A DNA stretch of 64,000 nucleotides, from contig NZ_SOFL01000022.1 in the NCBI RefSeq assembly GCF_004402695.1, positions 366 through 64,365 of the forward strand, in the 5' to 3' direction. The DNA is from Cryobacterium adonitolivorans. GTDB taxonomy: Bacteria > Actinomycetota > Actinomycetes > Actinomycetales > Microbacteriaceae. A program made the translations under genes and the position numbers. A model generated the notes under the pieces. That model was not told the origin of the DNA. It searched no databases and saw nothing but the letters and a program-made list of their open reading frames with translations. This document shows, piece by piece, positions 28,005 through 36,478 of the stretch. Numbering within the stretch: position 1 is the stretch's first letter; each line of letters starts with the position of its first letter.

Positions 28005-29570
28005 CTAGCGCCGCCTTGCCGTCTTTAGGGCGCGTGCCAGGAGGAGCATCGGGGTCACCATCCGGCCGAATTGCCGCCCGGTGACGGGCAGCGTGAGTAC
28101 TCCCGTGGCCCGGGAGATCGTGACCGGGTTCACGAAGCGCAACAGGCCCTCCGGTCCGTTGCGCCGGCCGAGGCCGGAGTCCTTCACGCCGCCCATCGGG
28201 GCGTCGACGGCGGAGAATGACCCGCGATAGCCCTCGTTGACGTTCACGCTGCCGGCCTCCAGCGCCTCGGCGACCCGCAGGCCACGCCGGGCGGAGCCGC
28301 TGAGCACCGACGCGTTGAGCCCGTAGTCGCTGTCGTTGGCGGCGAGGATGGCCTCCTGCTCCGAGTCGACGACCGAGACCGCCACCACCGGGCCGAACGT
28401 CTCGCCGGCGTAGCAGTGCATGCCGGGCGTGACACCGGTGAGAATGGTCGGTTCGAAGAAATACGGTCCGAGGTCGGGCCTGGCGCGCCCGCCGGCCCGC
28501 ACGGTGGCACCGTGGGCGACCGCGTCGGCGACGTGCTCTGTGACCCGCTCCAGCTGAGCCTGCGAGGTGAGCGAGCCCACATCCGCCGAATAGTCGAGGC
28601 CGGAGCCCAGCAGCAGGGCGCGGGTGACCGTGACGAACTCGCGCAGGAACTGCTCGTGCACACCGCGTTGCACATAGATGCGCTCGATCGACACGCACAG
28701 CTGACCCAGTGAGGAAAAGCAGGCGTACGCGGCCTGGGCGGCGGCGCGGTGCGGGTCGACATCGTCCAGCACGATCATCGGGTTCTTGCCGCCCAGCTCG
28801 AGCGACGCCCCGGTGAGGGTGCTTGCCGCCTGGGCTCCCACCCGGAGCCCGGTGGCGGTCGACCCGGTGAAGCAGACGAAGTCCGCCCCGGCGGTGACGG
28901 CCCCGCCGATCTCGGCGCCGTCGCCGGTCACCACGGCCCACAGGTCGGCGGGCACGCCGGCGTCGATGAAGGCGCGGCGCAGCAGCAGGATGCTCAGCGC
29001 GCCCTGGTTGTCGGCCTTCTGCACGACCCCGCAGCCGGCGGCCAGCGCGGGAACCACGTCCATCGCGGCCAGGCTCAGCGGGAAGTTCCACGGCGTGATG
29101 ACTCCGGCGACGCCCTTGGGCCGGTAGCGCACCCGGGTGGTGACCATGACGGGCAGGCCGGAGCGGCGCGATTCACCGCCGAGCACCCTGCGGGCGGCCA
29201 GGGCGTTGTACCGGGTGACGCCGGCGGCCTGGAAGACCTCCTCGAACGCCTGCCCGCGGGTCTTGCCGGTCTCGGTCTGCAGGGTGTCCAGAAGCCCCTC
29301 GCGGCGGGCGAGCAGCAGGTCGTGGGCGCGCAGGAGCACCGCCCGGCGGTGCGCGAAACCGGCGCGGGCCCAACCGATCTGAGCGAGGCGGGCGCGGGCG
29401 TACGCATCCGCCACATCGACGGAGCTGCTCACCGGCAGGGCGTGCAGCGGCCCCCCGGTGAAGGGGCCGATGACGCTCACGGTCTCACCCGTCGTCGAGC
29501 AGATGTCGCGGGCCAGTTCGGCGGTGAACGGGAGTGCCGGGGCGGTTGCGGTCAGCGTTGGCGCAGTCAT
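28005..29570 (-). CDS. NAD(P)-dependent aldehyde dehydrogenase (succinate-semialdehyde dehydrogenase-like)
   Basis: Encodes 521 aa. Family signatures: VAGVITPWNFPLSLAAMDVV, FTGSTATGLRVGAQAA, ASLELGGKNPMIVLDDVD with the general-base Glu, and FSSLGQLCVSIERIYV with the catalytic Cys. The pattern CVSIERIYV is typical of the actinobacterial succinate-semialdehyde dehydrogenase (GabD2-like) group. It would oxidise succinic semialdehyde to succinate; the substrate is a family-level inference. It has its own gene position between tatB and mrp. Confidence 0.88.
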   Translation of the reverse strand: MTAPTLTATAPALPFTAELARDICSTTGETVSVIGPFTGGPLHALPVSSSVDVADAYARARLAQIGWARAGFAHRRAVLLRAHDLLLARREGLLDTLQTETGKTRGQAFEEVFQAAGVTRYNALAARRVLGGESRRSGLPVMVTTRVRYRPKGVAGVITPWNFPLSLAAMDVVPALAAGCGVVQKADNQGALSILLLRRAFIDAGVPADLWAVVTGDGAEIGGAVTAGADFVCFTGSTATGLRVGAQAASTLTGASLELGGKNPMIVLDDVDPHRAAAQAAYACFSSLGQLCVSIERIYVQRGVHEQFLREFVTVTRALLLGSGLDYSADVGSLTSQAQLERVTEHVADAVAHGATVRAGGRARPDLGPYFFEPTILTGVTPGMHCYAGETFGPVVAVSVVDSEQEAILAANDSDYGLNASVLSGSARRGLRVAEALEAGSVNVNEGYRGSFSAVDAPMGGVKDSGLGRRNGPEGLLRFVNPVTISRATGVLTLPVTGRQFGRMVTPMLLLARALKTARRR

Positions 29571-29614
29571 GCTGGTCAGTTTAGACAGGCTTACCGAGCG
29601 GGCGCCGGGTACGC

Positions 29615-30784
29615 TCAGCGCGGGCTGATGCCCAGGCTCAGCCCGGCCAGGCCGCGGCCCCTGGTGGCCAGGGTGGCGGCGATGGCCTGAATGGCCACGG
29701 CGGCCGGGTCGGTGGGGTCACCGAGCACCACCGGCAGCCCGGTGTCACCGCCGGTGCGCAGGGCCACGCTGAGCGGCACCTGGCCGAGCAGGGGCACCGA
29801 GCTGTCCTGGCCCGCCGAGAGCCGGGCGGCCACGTCGACGCCGCCGCCGGCGCCGAAGATCTCCAGCAGGGTGCCGTCGGGCTGCATCAGCCCCGACATG
29901 TTCTCGATCACACCGTAGATCTTCTGGCCGGTCTGCCTGGCGACGGCGCCGCTCCGCTCGGAGATGTCGGACGCGGCCGGCTGCGGGGTGGTGACCACGA
30001 TGACCTCGGCGTGCGGCAACAGCTGGCCCACCGAGATTGCGATGTCGCCGGTGCCCGGCGGCAGGTCGAGCAACAGGATGTCGAGGTCGCCGAAGTACAC
30101 CTCGGTGAGGAACTGGGTGATGGTGCGGTGCAGCATCGGCCCGCGCCAGGCGACGGCCACCGAGGTGTCGTCGACGAACATGCCGATCGAGATGACCTTC
30201 ACGTCGAAGCCGATCGGCGGCAGGATCATGTCGCCCACCTGGGTGGGCTTGACCATGCCGGGCTGGCCGCCGGGGGTCGCCGGCGGGGTGACCAGGCCGA
30301 GCAGGCCGGGGATCGAGAAGCCGTACACGTCGGCGTCGACGATGCCAACGCGCAGGCCTCGCGCGGCGAGGGCCACGGCGAGGTTGGCCGTGACGGTGGA
30401 CTTGCCCACGCCTCCCTTGCCGCTGGTGATGGCGTAGATCTGGGTGAGCGTGTCGGGAGAGAACTGCAGGCTGCGGGCACCCTGTCCGCCACGCAGCTTC
30501 TCGGTCATGGCCCGGCGCTGCTCCGGAGTCATCACCGAGACCACCACCCGGGCCAGGCCCGCACCGACGACGGACTCGGCGGCCTCGCGCACATCCGTTT
30601 CTATACGGGTCGCCGCGGGGCAGCCGGCGATGGTGAGGCGGATGCTCACCGTTGCGCCGCCGTCGGCGTCGATCGTGACGCCGGAGACCATGTCGAGTTC
30701 GGTGATGGGTTTGCGGATCTCGGGGTCGATGACGCGCGCGAGAGCGGAATGCACCCGGTCGTCGGCCGAGCGGTCCTCAGTCAA
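29615..30784 (-). CDS. mrp: Mrp/ApbC family iron-sulfur carrier ATPase
   Basis: Encodes about 389 aa. The N-terminal ~90 residues are a MIP18/DUF59 domain (DRVHSALARVIDPEIRKPIT); then comes a ParA-like P-loop ATPase with the deviant Walker A ITSGKGGVGKSTVTANLAVA and GFSIPGLLG, LLDLPPGTGDIA. Such proteins carry or insert Fe-S clusters. The TTG at 30784 is proposed: it begins just before the DUF59 domain, overlaps the end of the DUF1003 gene by 8 nt and has gagg upstream. A further in-frame extension to 30844 lies within the DUF1003 gene. Third gene of a leftward operon. Confidence 0.92.
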   Translation of the reverse strand: MTEDRSADDRVHSALARVIDPEIRKPITELDMVSGVTIDADGGATVSIRLTIAGCPAATRIETDVREAAESVVGAGLARVVVSVMTPEQRRAMTEKLRGGQGARSLQFSPDTLTQIYAITSGKGGVGKSTVTANLAVALAARGLRVGIVDADVYGFSIPGLLGLVTPPATPGGQPGMVKPTQVGDMILPPIGFDVKVISIGMFVDDTSVAVAWRGPMLHRTITQFLTEVYFGDLDILLLDLPPGTGDIAISVGQLLPHAEVIVVTTPQPAASDISERSGAVARQTGQKIYGVIENMSGLMQPDGTLLEIFGAGGGVDVAARLSAGQDSSVPLLGQVPLSVALRTGGDTGLPVVLGDPTDPAAVAIQAIAATLATRGRGLAGLSLGISPR

Positions 30785-31412
30785 ACGGGTGCACCTCGCG
30801 CGGGGCGGTGGCAGTGCCCCGGCTGTCGCGAGGACTGGCCTCACGTTCCCGGCTTTCCAGCTCCCGGCTGTCCCGGTCCCTGGCGGCCTCGCGTTCGCGG
30901 CGTTCCTGTTCGTCGCGCTGGTCGAGGTTGTCGAGCAGGGCGCGCAGTTCGGCGCGCAGGAAGTCTTTCGAGGCGAGGTCCTTCATGCCCAGGCGCAGCG
31001 CCACGACCTCGCGGGCGAGGTACTCGGTGTCGGCCAGGTTGCGTTCGGCGCGCTGGCGGTCCTGTTCGAACTGCACCCGGTCACGGTCGTCCTGCCGGTT
31101 CTGCGCGAGCAGGATCAGCGGTGCCGCGTAGGAAGCCTGCAGCGACAGCACCAGGGTGAGCGCGATGAAGCCCAGCTCGATGGAGTCGAAGCGGAGGCCC
31201 TCGGGGGAGAGGGTGTTCCAGCCGACCCAGAAGACGACGAGGGCGGTCAGGCCCAGCAGGAACCAGGGTGTGCCCATGCCGCGGGCGATGGCCTCGGTGA
31301 ACCGGCCGAACCTGTCGTTGCTGCGCCCACCGCGCTTGCGGCCGACGAGGTTGGTGGTGCGCAGGCCCTTGGGCGTGTCGAGGCGCAGCTCTGACTTGTT
31401 AGCGCGTGCCAT
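30777..31412 (-). CDS. DUF1003 domain membrane protein
   Basis: Encodes 211 aa. Two adjacent hydrophobic helices (TPWFLLGLTALVVFWVGWNT and ELGFIALTLVLSLQASYAAP) form the DUF1003 core, followed by a long charged helix (RVQFEQDRQRAERNLADTEY) and an acidic/basic tail. Family function is unknown. ATG 31412 lies 14 nt inside the upstream MgtE-N/CBS gene, and its end overlaps mrp. The trio MgtE-N/CBS, DUF1003 and mrp resembles the mycobacterial Rv1232c-Rv1229c order, as I recall it. Confidence 0.88.
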   Translation of the reverse strand: MARANKSELRLDTPKGLRTTNLVGRKRGGRSNDRFGRFTEAIARGMGTPWFLLGLTALVVFWVGWNTLSPEGLRFDSIELGFIALTLVLSLQASYAAPLILLAQNRQDDRDRVQFEQDRQRAERNLADTEYLAREVVALRLGMKDLASKDFLRAELRALLDNLDQRDEQERREREAARDRDSRELESREREASPRDSRGTATAPREVHPFD

Positions 31413-32730
31413 TGCCGTGCCTCCGTACTCCCGGCAGCGGGATGCTTCCAGTTACCAGCTGGGTTCTCGCCGTGGCACGTTTACGTACCTCATCGCCGTC
31501 GTCGTGACTACGCCAGTCGTCCGGCAGCAGGTAGTCGAGCACGTCATCAATCGTCACCACCCCGACGAGGCGGTGGTTTTCGTCGACCACGGGAACAGAG
31601 ACCAGGTCGTAGCTGGCGAGGATGCGGCTGACTTCGGCCGCCGAGGTGTCCGCCGTGACGGGTTCCAGGCCCAGGTCGAGCAGCGTGCCGAGACGCTCGT
31701 GCGGCGGGTAGCGCAGCATCCGTTGGAAGTGCACCATGCCCAGGAACCGGCCGGTGGGCGGTTCGTACGGCGGCAGGGTGACGCAGATCGCGGCGCCCAG
31801 AGCGGGCGCGAGGTCGTGCCGGCGGATGAGGGCCAGGCCCTCCGCCACGGTGGCGTCGGCCGAGACGATGATCGGCTCGGTGGTCATCAGGCCACCGGCG
31901 GTGTCGGGGGCGTAGGAGAGCAGGAACCGGACGTCGTCGGCTTCCTCGGGCTCCATCAGGTCGAGCAGGTGCTCGCCGCGCTCCTCGGGCAGCTGCGCGA
32001 TGAGGTCGGCCGCGTCGTCGGGCTGCATGTGGTCGAGCACCTCGGCGGCGCGCGAGTCGCCGAGCCGGGTGAGGATGCCCACCTGCTCGCTTTCGGGCAT
32101 CTCCTCGAGCACGTCCGCCAGGCGGCCGTCCGGCAGTTCCTCGGCCACCTCGAACATACGCTGGCGCGGCAGGTCGAGCAGGGTGTTTGCGAGGTCGGCG
32201 GGCTTCATGTCGGAGTAGGTGGCGATGAGTTGCTCGGCCGACTGGGCCTCGCCGGCCGTGACCTTCTCGTAGACCTCAGCCCAGTTGGCGAACGCCGTTG
32301 CCCCCTTGGTGAATGGCGACGAACTGGTCTTGGGACGGCGCACGAAGAGCTGGCTGATGGCCCAGTCGCCCTGGGCGGACTCCTCGATGGCCACGTCCTC
32401 GATGGAGGCTTCGCCTGAACCGTCGTTGAACGCGACCCGGCGGCCGAGCATCTCGGCGATCACCCGCACCTCGCCGCCGCGCTGCTCGAAACGGCGCACG
32501 TTGATCAGTCCGGTGGTGATGATCTGGCCGCTGCCGATGCTGGTGACCCGGCCGATGGAGACGAACACGCGGCGCTTGCCGGGAATTTCGACGATCAGGC
32601 CGACCACGCGGGGCGGGTCGTCTTTTCGATAGACCACGAGCACATCGCGAACCTTGCCCACGCGGTCGCCCGCGGGGTCGAAGACGTTGCACCCGGCCAG
32701 CCGGGCGACGAAGACTCTGGTGTTTGCCAC
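31399..32730 (-). CDS. Soluble PRC-barrel / MgtE-N / CBS-pair protein
   Basis: Encodes 443 aa. Order: PRC-barrel-like repeats (VFDPAGDRVGKVRDVLVVYR and a second at about residues 60-130), an MgtE N-terminal superhelical domain (DLANTLLDLPRQRMFEVAEE, MPESEQVGILTRLGDSRAAE), then a CBS pair (MTTEPIIVSADATVAEGLAL; VPVVDENHRLVGVVTIDDVL). The transmembrane Mg channel domain of MgtE is absent, so it cannot transport by itself; it may sense Mg or nucleotides and act on a partner, perhaps the adjacent DUF1003 protein (inference). The start is GTG 32730, 6 nt after a TAAGTT box. Confidence 0.88.
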   Translation of the reverse strand: MANTRVFVARLAGCNVFDPAGDRVGKVRDVLVVYRKDDPPRVVGLIVEIPGKRRVFVSIGRVTSIGSGQIITTGLINVRRFEQRGGEVRVIAEMLGRRVAFNDGSGEASIEDVAIEESAQGDWAISQLFVRRPKTSSSPFTKGATAFANWAEVYEKVTAGEAQSAEQLIATYSDMKPADLANTLLDLPRQRMFEVAEELPDGRLADVLEEMPESEQVGILTRLGDSRAAEVLDHMQPDDAADLIAQLPEERGEHLLDLMEPEEADDVRFLLSYAPDTAGGLMTTEPIIVSADATVAEGLALIRRHDLAPALGAAICVTLPPYEPPTGRFLGMVHFQRMLRYPPHERLGTLLDLGLEPVTADTSAAEVSRILASYDLVSVPVVDENHRLVGVVTIDDVLDYLLPDDWRSHDDGDEVRKRATARTQLVTGSIPLPGVRRHGNGTR

Positions 32731-32736
32731 ACCTAT

Positions 32737-32742
32737 AACTTA
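32737..32742 (-). promoter_or_regulatory. -10 box TAAGTT, 6 nt before GTG (leaderless candidate)
   Basis: On the minus strand: TAAGTT, ataggt, GTG 32730. It would drive the MgtE-N/CBS, DUF1003, mrp operon. Confidence 0.5.
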
Positions 32743-32909
32743 GCTTGTGCGGGCTGGGCGACGGCCTGCCGGATACGGCGGGGTGAACGTCCGATCCGGT
32801 GCTCGCCCGCGCGGGCGGCGCACCCGTTTGGCTGGTCATCGGGCCATTCTCCCAACCGATGCACAGCAGCCTCATCGGGGATTCCCGGTGGGCGTGAAAG
32901 AATGGCTCC

Positions 32910-33596
32910 ATGACCAATCAAAGCCCATTCGGCGGTCGCGCCGCCGCCGCGTACCCCGTTCTGCCCAGGGGTGAGGTCGTGGCGACGTATGAGACCTACA
33001 ACGAAGCCCAGCTGGCCGTCGACGTCCTCGCCAAGGCCGACTTCCCGGTGAAGCAGCTCTCGATTCTGGGCAACGACCTCAAGACCGTTGAGCGTGTAAC
33101 GGGCAAGCTCACCTGGAGCCGGGTGGCGCTGGCCGGCGCGGCATCCGGTGCGTGGCTCGGGGTGTTCTTCGGCCTGCTGTTCTTCATCTTCTCCCCTGAC
33201 GCGGCCGGCCTGCCGTTCGTGTTCGCCGCCGTGCTGATGGGCGCCGGGTTCGGCATGCTCTTCGGCCTGGTCAGCTACGCCGTCAACCGTCGGCGCAAGG
33301 ACTTCACCTCGACCATGCAGGTGATCGCCGGCAATTACCAGGTGATCGTGAATGTGGAGCTGCTGAACAAGGCCCGCAACCTGTTGGCCGGTCGCGTCGA
33401 GCCCGTCGGCGCCGCGGCCCCGCACCCGTCTGACCCGCCGCGGTCCGCGCCCCAGCCGCCGGTTGAGACACCCTCTGACCAGCCGACCGCGCCGCCCGCG
33501 TACGGTCAGCCGGCCCCGCCGGTGTCGGCGCCGCCCGCGGGCGTGCCGTCGGACCCTCAGCCGCCGGTCTCCGGCCCGATCGACCCGACCCGCTAA
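32910..33596 (+). CDS. General stress protein (YflT/17M-like domain) with proline-rich tail
   Basis: Encodes 228 aa. Residues about 18-65 match the YflT-like stress domain (GEVVATYETYNEAQLAVDVL, FPVKQLSILGNDL). Two hydrophobic segments rich in glycine follow (AASGAWLGVFFGLLFFIFSP; LPFVFAAVLMGAGFGMLFGL), then a soluble stretch and a disordered Pro/Ala tail of about 60 residues. Actinobacterial relatives are annotated as general stress proteins; the role is unknown. It ends next to an inverted repeat shared with the convergent pepP. An AAGAAT box lies 6 nt before the ATG, a weaker leaderless candidate. Confidence 0.85.
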   Translation: MTNQSPFGGRAAAAYPVLPRGEVVATYETYNEAQLAVDVLAKADFPVKQLSILGNDLKTVERVTGKLTWSRVALAGAASGAWLGVFFGLLFFIFSPDAAGLPFVFAAVLMGAGFGMLFGLVSYAVNRRRKDFTSTMQVIAGNYQVIVNVELLNKARNLLAGRVEPVGAAAPHPSDPPRSAPQPPVETPSDQPTAPPAYGQPAPPVSAPPAGVPSDPQPPVSGPIDPTR

Positions 33597-33626
33597 CCGG
33601 GCTCGCCTCAGCCTGCCCGGCCGCTT

Positions 33627-33688
33627 CTGTTGCCGAAACGGACTTCTGCGGCCCGCATACCGGGCGCAGATGTCCGCACGGGCAACAG
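33627..33688. repeat. Long imperfect inverted repeat between convergent genes
   Basis: Left arm begins ctgttgccgaaacggacttc (33627) and the right arm, whose complement begins ctgttgcccgtgcggacatc, ends at 33688; the stem is about 28 bp with a few mismatches and a tiny loop. It fills the gap between the convergent stress-protein and pepP genes. The sequence differs from the cgcgarctgtgag family but the position is the same. Confidence 0.75.
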
Positions 33689-33690
33689 GT

Positions 33691-35238
33691 CTACGCCTGG
33701 AGCGCCGCCATCCAGGCTTCGACTGCGGCGGACTCGCGGGGGATGCCGGCCGAGAGGTTCTCGGCGCCGGTCGGGGTGATCAGGATGTCGTCTTCGATAC
33801 GCACGCCGATGCCCCGGTACTCTGCGGGCACGGTGAGGTCGTCCGGCTGGAAGTACAGGCCCGGCTCGATCGTGAAGACCATGCCGGCCTCGATCACGCC
33901 ATCCATGTACATGTCGCGGCGGGCCTGGGCGCAGTCGTGCACGTCGAGACCGAGGTGGTGGCTGGTGCCGTGCACCATGTAGCGGCGGTGCTGGCCGTTT
34001 TCCGGCAGCAACGCCTCCTCCGCCGTCACGGGCAGCATGCCCCAGGCTGCGGTGTGCCGGGCGATCACGGCCATCGCGGCCGCGTGCACCTCCCGGAAGA
34101 TCGCCCCGGGACGGGCGACGAGGAACGCGGCGTCCGCGGCCTCGCGGACGGCGTCGTACACCCGGCGCTGCACGTCGCTGAAGGTGCCATCGATCGGCAG
34201 GGTGCGGGTGATGTCGGCGGTGTAGTAGCTGTCCACCTCGACGCCGGCATCCAGCAACATGACGTCGCCTGCCAGAACCGGGCCGTCGTTGCGGGTCCAG
34301 TGCAGGATGCAGGCGTGCGAGCCGGATGCCGCGATGGTGTCGTAGCCGACGGTGTTGCCGTCGGCCCTGGCGCGGGTGTTGAAGACGCCTTCGACCAGAC
34401 GTTCACCGCGCTGATGCGTGCTGGAGCGGGGCAGGTCGCGGATGACGTCTTCGAAACCGCGGGCGGTGGCCGCGACGGCCAGGCGCATCTGGCCGATTTC
34501 GTAGGCGTCCTTCACGAGGCGCAGCTCGGACAGGTCGCGGGAGAGCCCGGCATCCGCGTCGTGCGCGTCGTTGATCTCGATGCTGAACGGGGCGTCGGAG
34601 CCGTTTCCGGTGATCATCTTCTCGGCGGCGTTGCGGAGGCGCGCGTCGTCGACCTGGCCGGTGAGGAACGGGTCGGCCTCGCGTACGAGCAGGGTTTCGG
34701 TGTCGACGCGGCGGAGCACCTCGGCGAAGCCGTCGATGCCGCGCACGGCCAGGCCGAGGTCGCCGGCGACCTGGGCGATGGAGGGCCGCGGGCCGATCCA
34801 GAACTCACCGATCTCGGAGTTGGCGTAGAACTCGTCGGAGTCGCGGCCGGCGCGTTCCCGGAAGTACACGGTGGTCTCATGGCCGGTGGCGGTCGGTTCG
34901 AACACGAGCACGGCGCCGGGCTCGGAGTCGCTGCCCCAGCCGGTGAGGTGGGCGAAAGCGGAGTGGGCGCGGAACGCGTAGTCGGTGTCGTTGGCGCGCT
35001 GTTTGAGGCGCCCGGCCGGCACGATCAGGCGATGTCCGCGGTGCTGCTGAGAGACGCGCTCGCGCCGGGCGGCCGCGAACGGGGCCTGCTCGCGGGGCGG
35101 CGGCACGGTTTCGGCGCGGTCGGCCCAGCCGCTGGAGATGTACTCCTTGAACCCCTCGGAGCCGGGCGTGGTCGAACGGTTCTCGTTCGAGCGGGCGGGA
35201 GGGGTGGGCGCGGTGTCGGTGTCGGTGGAGTCAGCCAT
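33691..35238 (-). CDS. pepP: Xaa-Pro aminopeptidase (aminopeptidase P)
   Basis: Encodes 515 aa. An N-terminal AMP_N domain (RRERVSQQHRGHRLIVPAGR, YAFRAHSAFAHLTGWGSDSE) is followed by a pita-bread M24 domain: HWTRNDGPVLAGDVMLLDAG, DSYYTADITRTLPIDGTF with the two metal Asp, HGTSHHLGLDVHD and FTIEPGLYFQ and GVRIEDDILIT with the His and Glu ligands. It removes N-terminal residues before proline. Full length for the family, with an acidic/Thr-rich start of about 30 residues. Confidence 0.94.
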   Translation of the reverse strand: MADSTDTDTAPTPPARSNENRSTTPGSEGFKEYISSGWADRAETVPPPREQAPFAAARRERVSQQHRGHRLIVPAGRLKQRANDTDYAFRAHSAFAHLTGWGSDSEPGAVLVFEPTATGHETTVYFRERAGRDSDEFYANSEIGEFWIGPRPSIAQVAGDLGLAVRGIDGFAEVLRRVDTETLLVREADPFLTGQVDDARLRNAAEKMITGNGSDAPFSIEINDAHDADAGLSRDLSELRLVKDAYEIGQMRLAVAATARGFEDVIRDLPRSSTHQRGERLVEGVFNTRARADGNTVGYDTIAASGSHACILHWTRNDGPVLAGDVMLLDAGVEVDSYYTADITRTLPIDGTFSDVQRRVYDAVREAADAAFLVARPGAIFREVHAAAMAVIARHTAAWGMLPVTAEEALLPENGQHRRYMVHGTSHHLGLDVHDCAQARRDMYMDGVIEAGMVFTIEPGLYFQPDDLTVPAEYRGIGVRIEDDILITPTGAENLSAGIPRESAAVEAWMAALQA

Positions 35239-35301
35239 TCGTCCATTCTCCCACCCGCTGGCTTAGAGCCCGCCGGTTCCCCGACTGCCAGCTCAATACA
35301 C

Positions 35302-36423
35302 CTACCCGGCGACGGCCGAGAGCGTCGCCACAATGGGCCGGTGATCGCTGCCGGCGGTGTCCTCCGTGCCGATCACGTTCATGCGCTCGACCTGCCAGTC
35401 TGGGGTGGCCAGGACGTGGTCGATGGGGGCGCCGAGCAGGCTGGGTGCCCAGGCCGGCCAGGTGCCGACCCCGCCGGAACCGGAGAGTGCGGCGGCATCC
35501 AGGCAGTCGCCGAGGACGGCGCCGTCGGAGGTGGCCCGCCCGGCGAAGTGATCGATCGTGGCGTTGAAGTCGCCCGCCATGATCACGCCGCCGACGTCAA
35601 CGCCGCCGGCGCCGGCGCCGGCGGTCTCGCCGTTGCACTGCTCGGCCAGCCAGTCCAGGTCGGATCTCCAGTTGGCCATCTCCCACCGGATCGGGGCGAC
35701 GGCGTGCACGGCGATGATCGTCGGGCCGGCACCGTCCGCGGGCTCCGCGATGACCGTTGGCAGCACATTGGTGTTGCCGGGCGGGCCGGAGCCCTCGGCC
35801 GAGCTGACCGTGTAGTCGCCGAGCTCCGGGCTGATCAGCAGGGTCGTCGACCGCGCCTTGGAGATCAGGTCGAACGAGACGGTGTGCACCCACATCGGCC
35901 GGCCGGCGGCACGCATGGCCTCGGCGACGAGCACGCCGGTTTCCTCGGTCGTCTCGGGAAGGGTGAGCACGTCGGCCTCCTCGGCGATGGCGAGGTCGGC
36001 GATGGCCCCGGCACCGGGGGCGTCGCCGAGGGTGTTCCAGCTCAATACCGTAATCGCCCCGTCGGCGTCGGCGGCACGGCCCGTGGAGGCGGTGTCGGTA
36101 TCGGCGGGCTTCGCCGCAACGGCCGCGACCGCCGCATCCGAGCCCAGACCGCGGTGCAGCAGGATGCCGGAATTGACGGCCCCGAAGACCACCAGGAGCA
36201 CCATCAGCAGGGCCGTGGTGGCGCGTAACGGCCGCACGAGGAGCAGCAGAATCGCCAGCAGCGCCAGCAGGGCGATGGCCACCGCCACGGCCAGGCCGCG
36301 GAAGGACACGGCGTGCGCGACGACCCAGGCGTTCTGCAGCCCGGCCAGCTCCGGCCAGGCCAGCACGGTGAGGAAGGCCAGGGTCGCGAGCACGACGACG
36401 GTGCGAAAGAGGAAGGAGAGCAT
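35302..36423 (-). CDS. Membrane-anchored endonuclease/exonuclease/phosphatase-family protein
   Basis: Encodes about 373 aa. Three N-terminal hydrophobic helices (residues about 3-100: FLFRTVVVLATLAFLTVLAW, GLAVAVAIALLALLAILLLL and TALLMVLLVVFGAVNSGILL) precede an EEP domain with ITVLSWNTLGDAPGAG, VLTLPETTEETG, IIAVHAVAPI, IMAGDFNATIDHFAG and the terminal GSDHRPIVATLSAV. The catalytic motifs (N, E, DxN, SDH) are intact, so an active phosphodiesterase or nuclease on the outer face is likely; the substrate is unknown. ATG 36423 is chosen because the first helix starts there. It diverges from the PHP gene. Confidence 0.85.
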   Translation of the reverse strand: MLSFLFRTVVVLATLAFLTVLAWPELAGLQNAWVVAHAVSFRGLAVAVAIALLALLAILLLLVRPLRATTALLMVLLVVFGAVNSGILLHRGLGSDAAVAAVAAKPADTDTASTGRAADADGAITVLSWNTLGDAPGAGAIADLAIAEEADVLTLPETTEETGVLVAEAMRAAGRPMWVHTVSFDLISKARSTTLLISPELGDYTVSSAEGSGPPGNTNVLPTVIAEPADGAGPTIIAVHAVAPIRWEMANWRSDLDWLAEQCNGETAGAGAGGVDVGGVIMAGDFNATIDHFAGRATSDGAVLGDCLDAAALSGSGGVGTWPAWAPSLLGAPIDHVLATPDWQVERMNVIGTEDTAGSDHRPIVATLSAVAG

Positions 36424-36466
36424 AGATGAGTCACTGTAGGCGACCAGGCTGTATTCCCGCGCCAAC

Positions 36467-36472
36467 TAGCAT
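36467..36472 (+). promoter_or_regulatory. -10 box TAGCAT, 6 nt before ATG (leaderless candidate)
   Basis: TAGCAT, ggggga, ATG 36479. The ggggga abuts the ATG directly, too close to serve as a ribosome site. Confidence 0.5.
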
Positions 36473-36478
36473 GGGGGA

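Noticed and set aside
33463..36228. Rightward open frame of 921 codons across pepP and the EEP gene
   Set aside because: It crosses a palindromic repeat and two well-supported leftward genes; no domain is seen in it.
36471..36473. Upstream ATG as start of the PHP gene
   Set aside because: It is 8 nt upstream and out of frame with the PHP motifs, and it forms part of the TAGCAT box.
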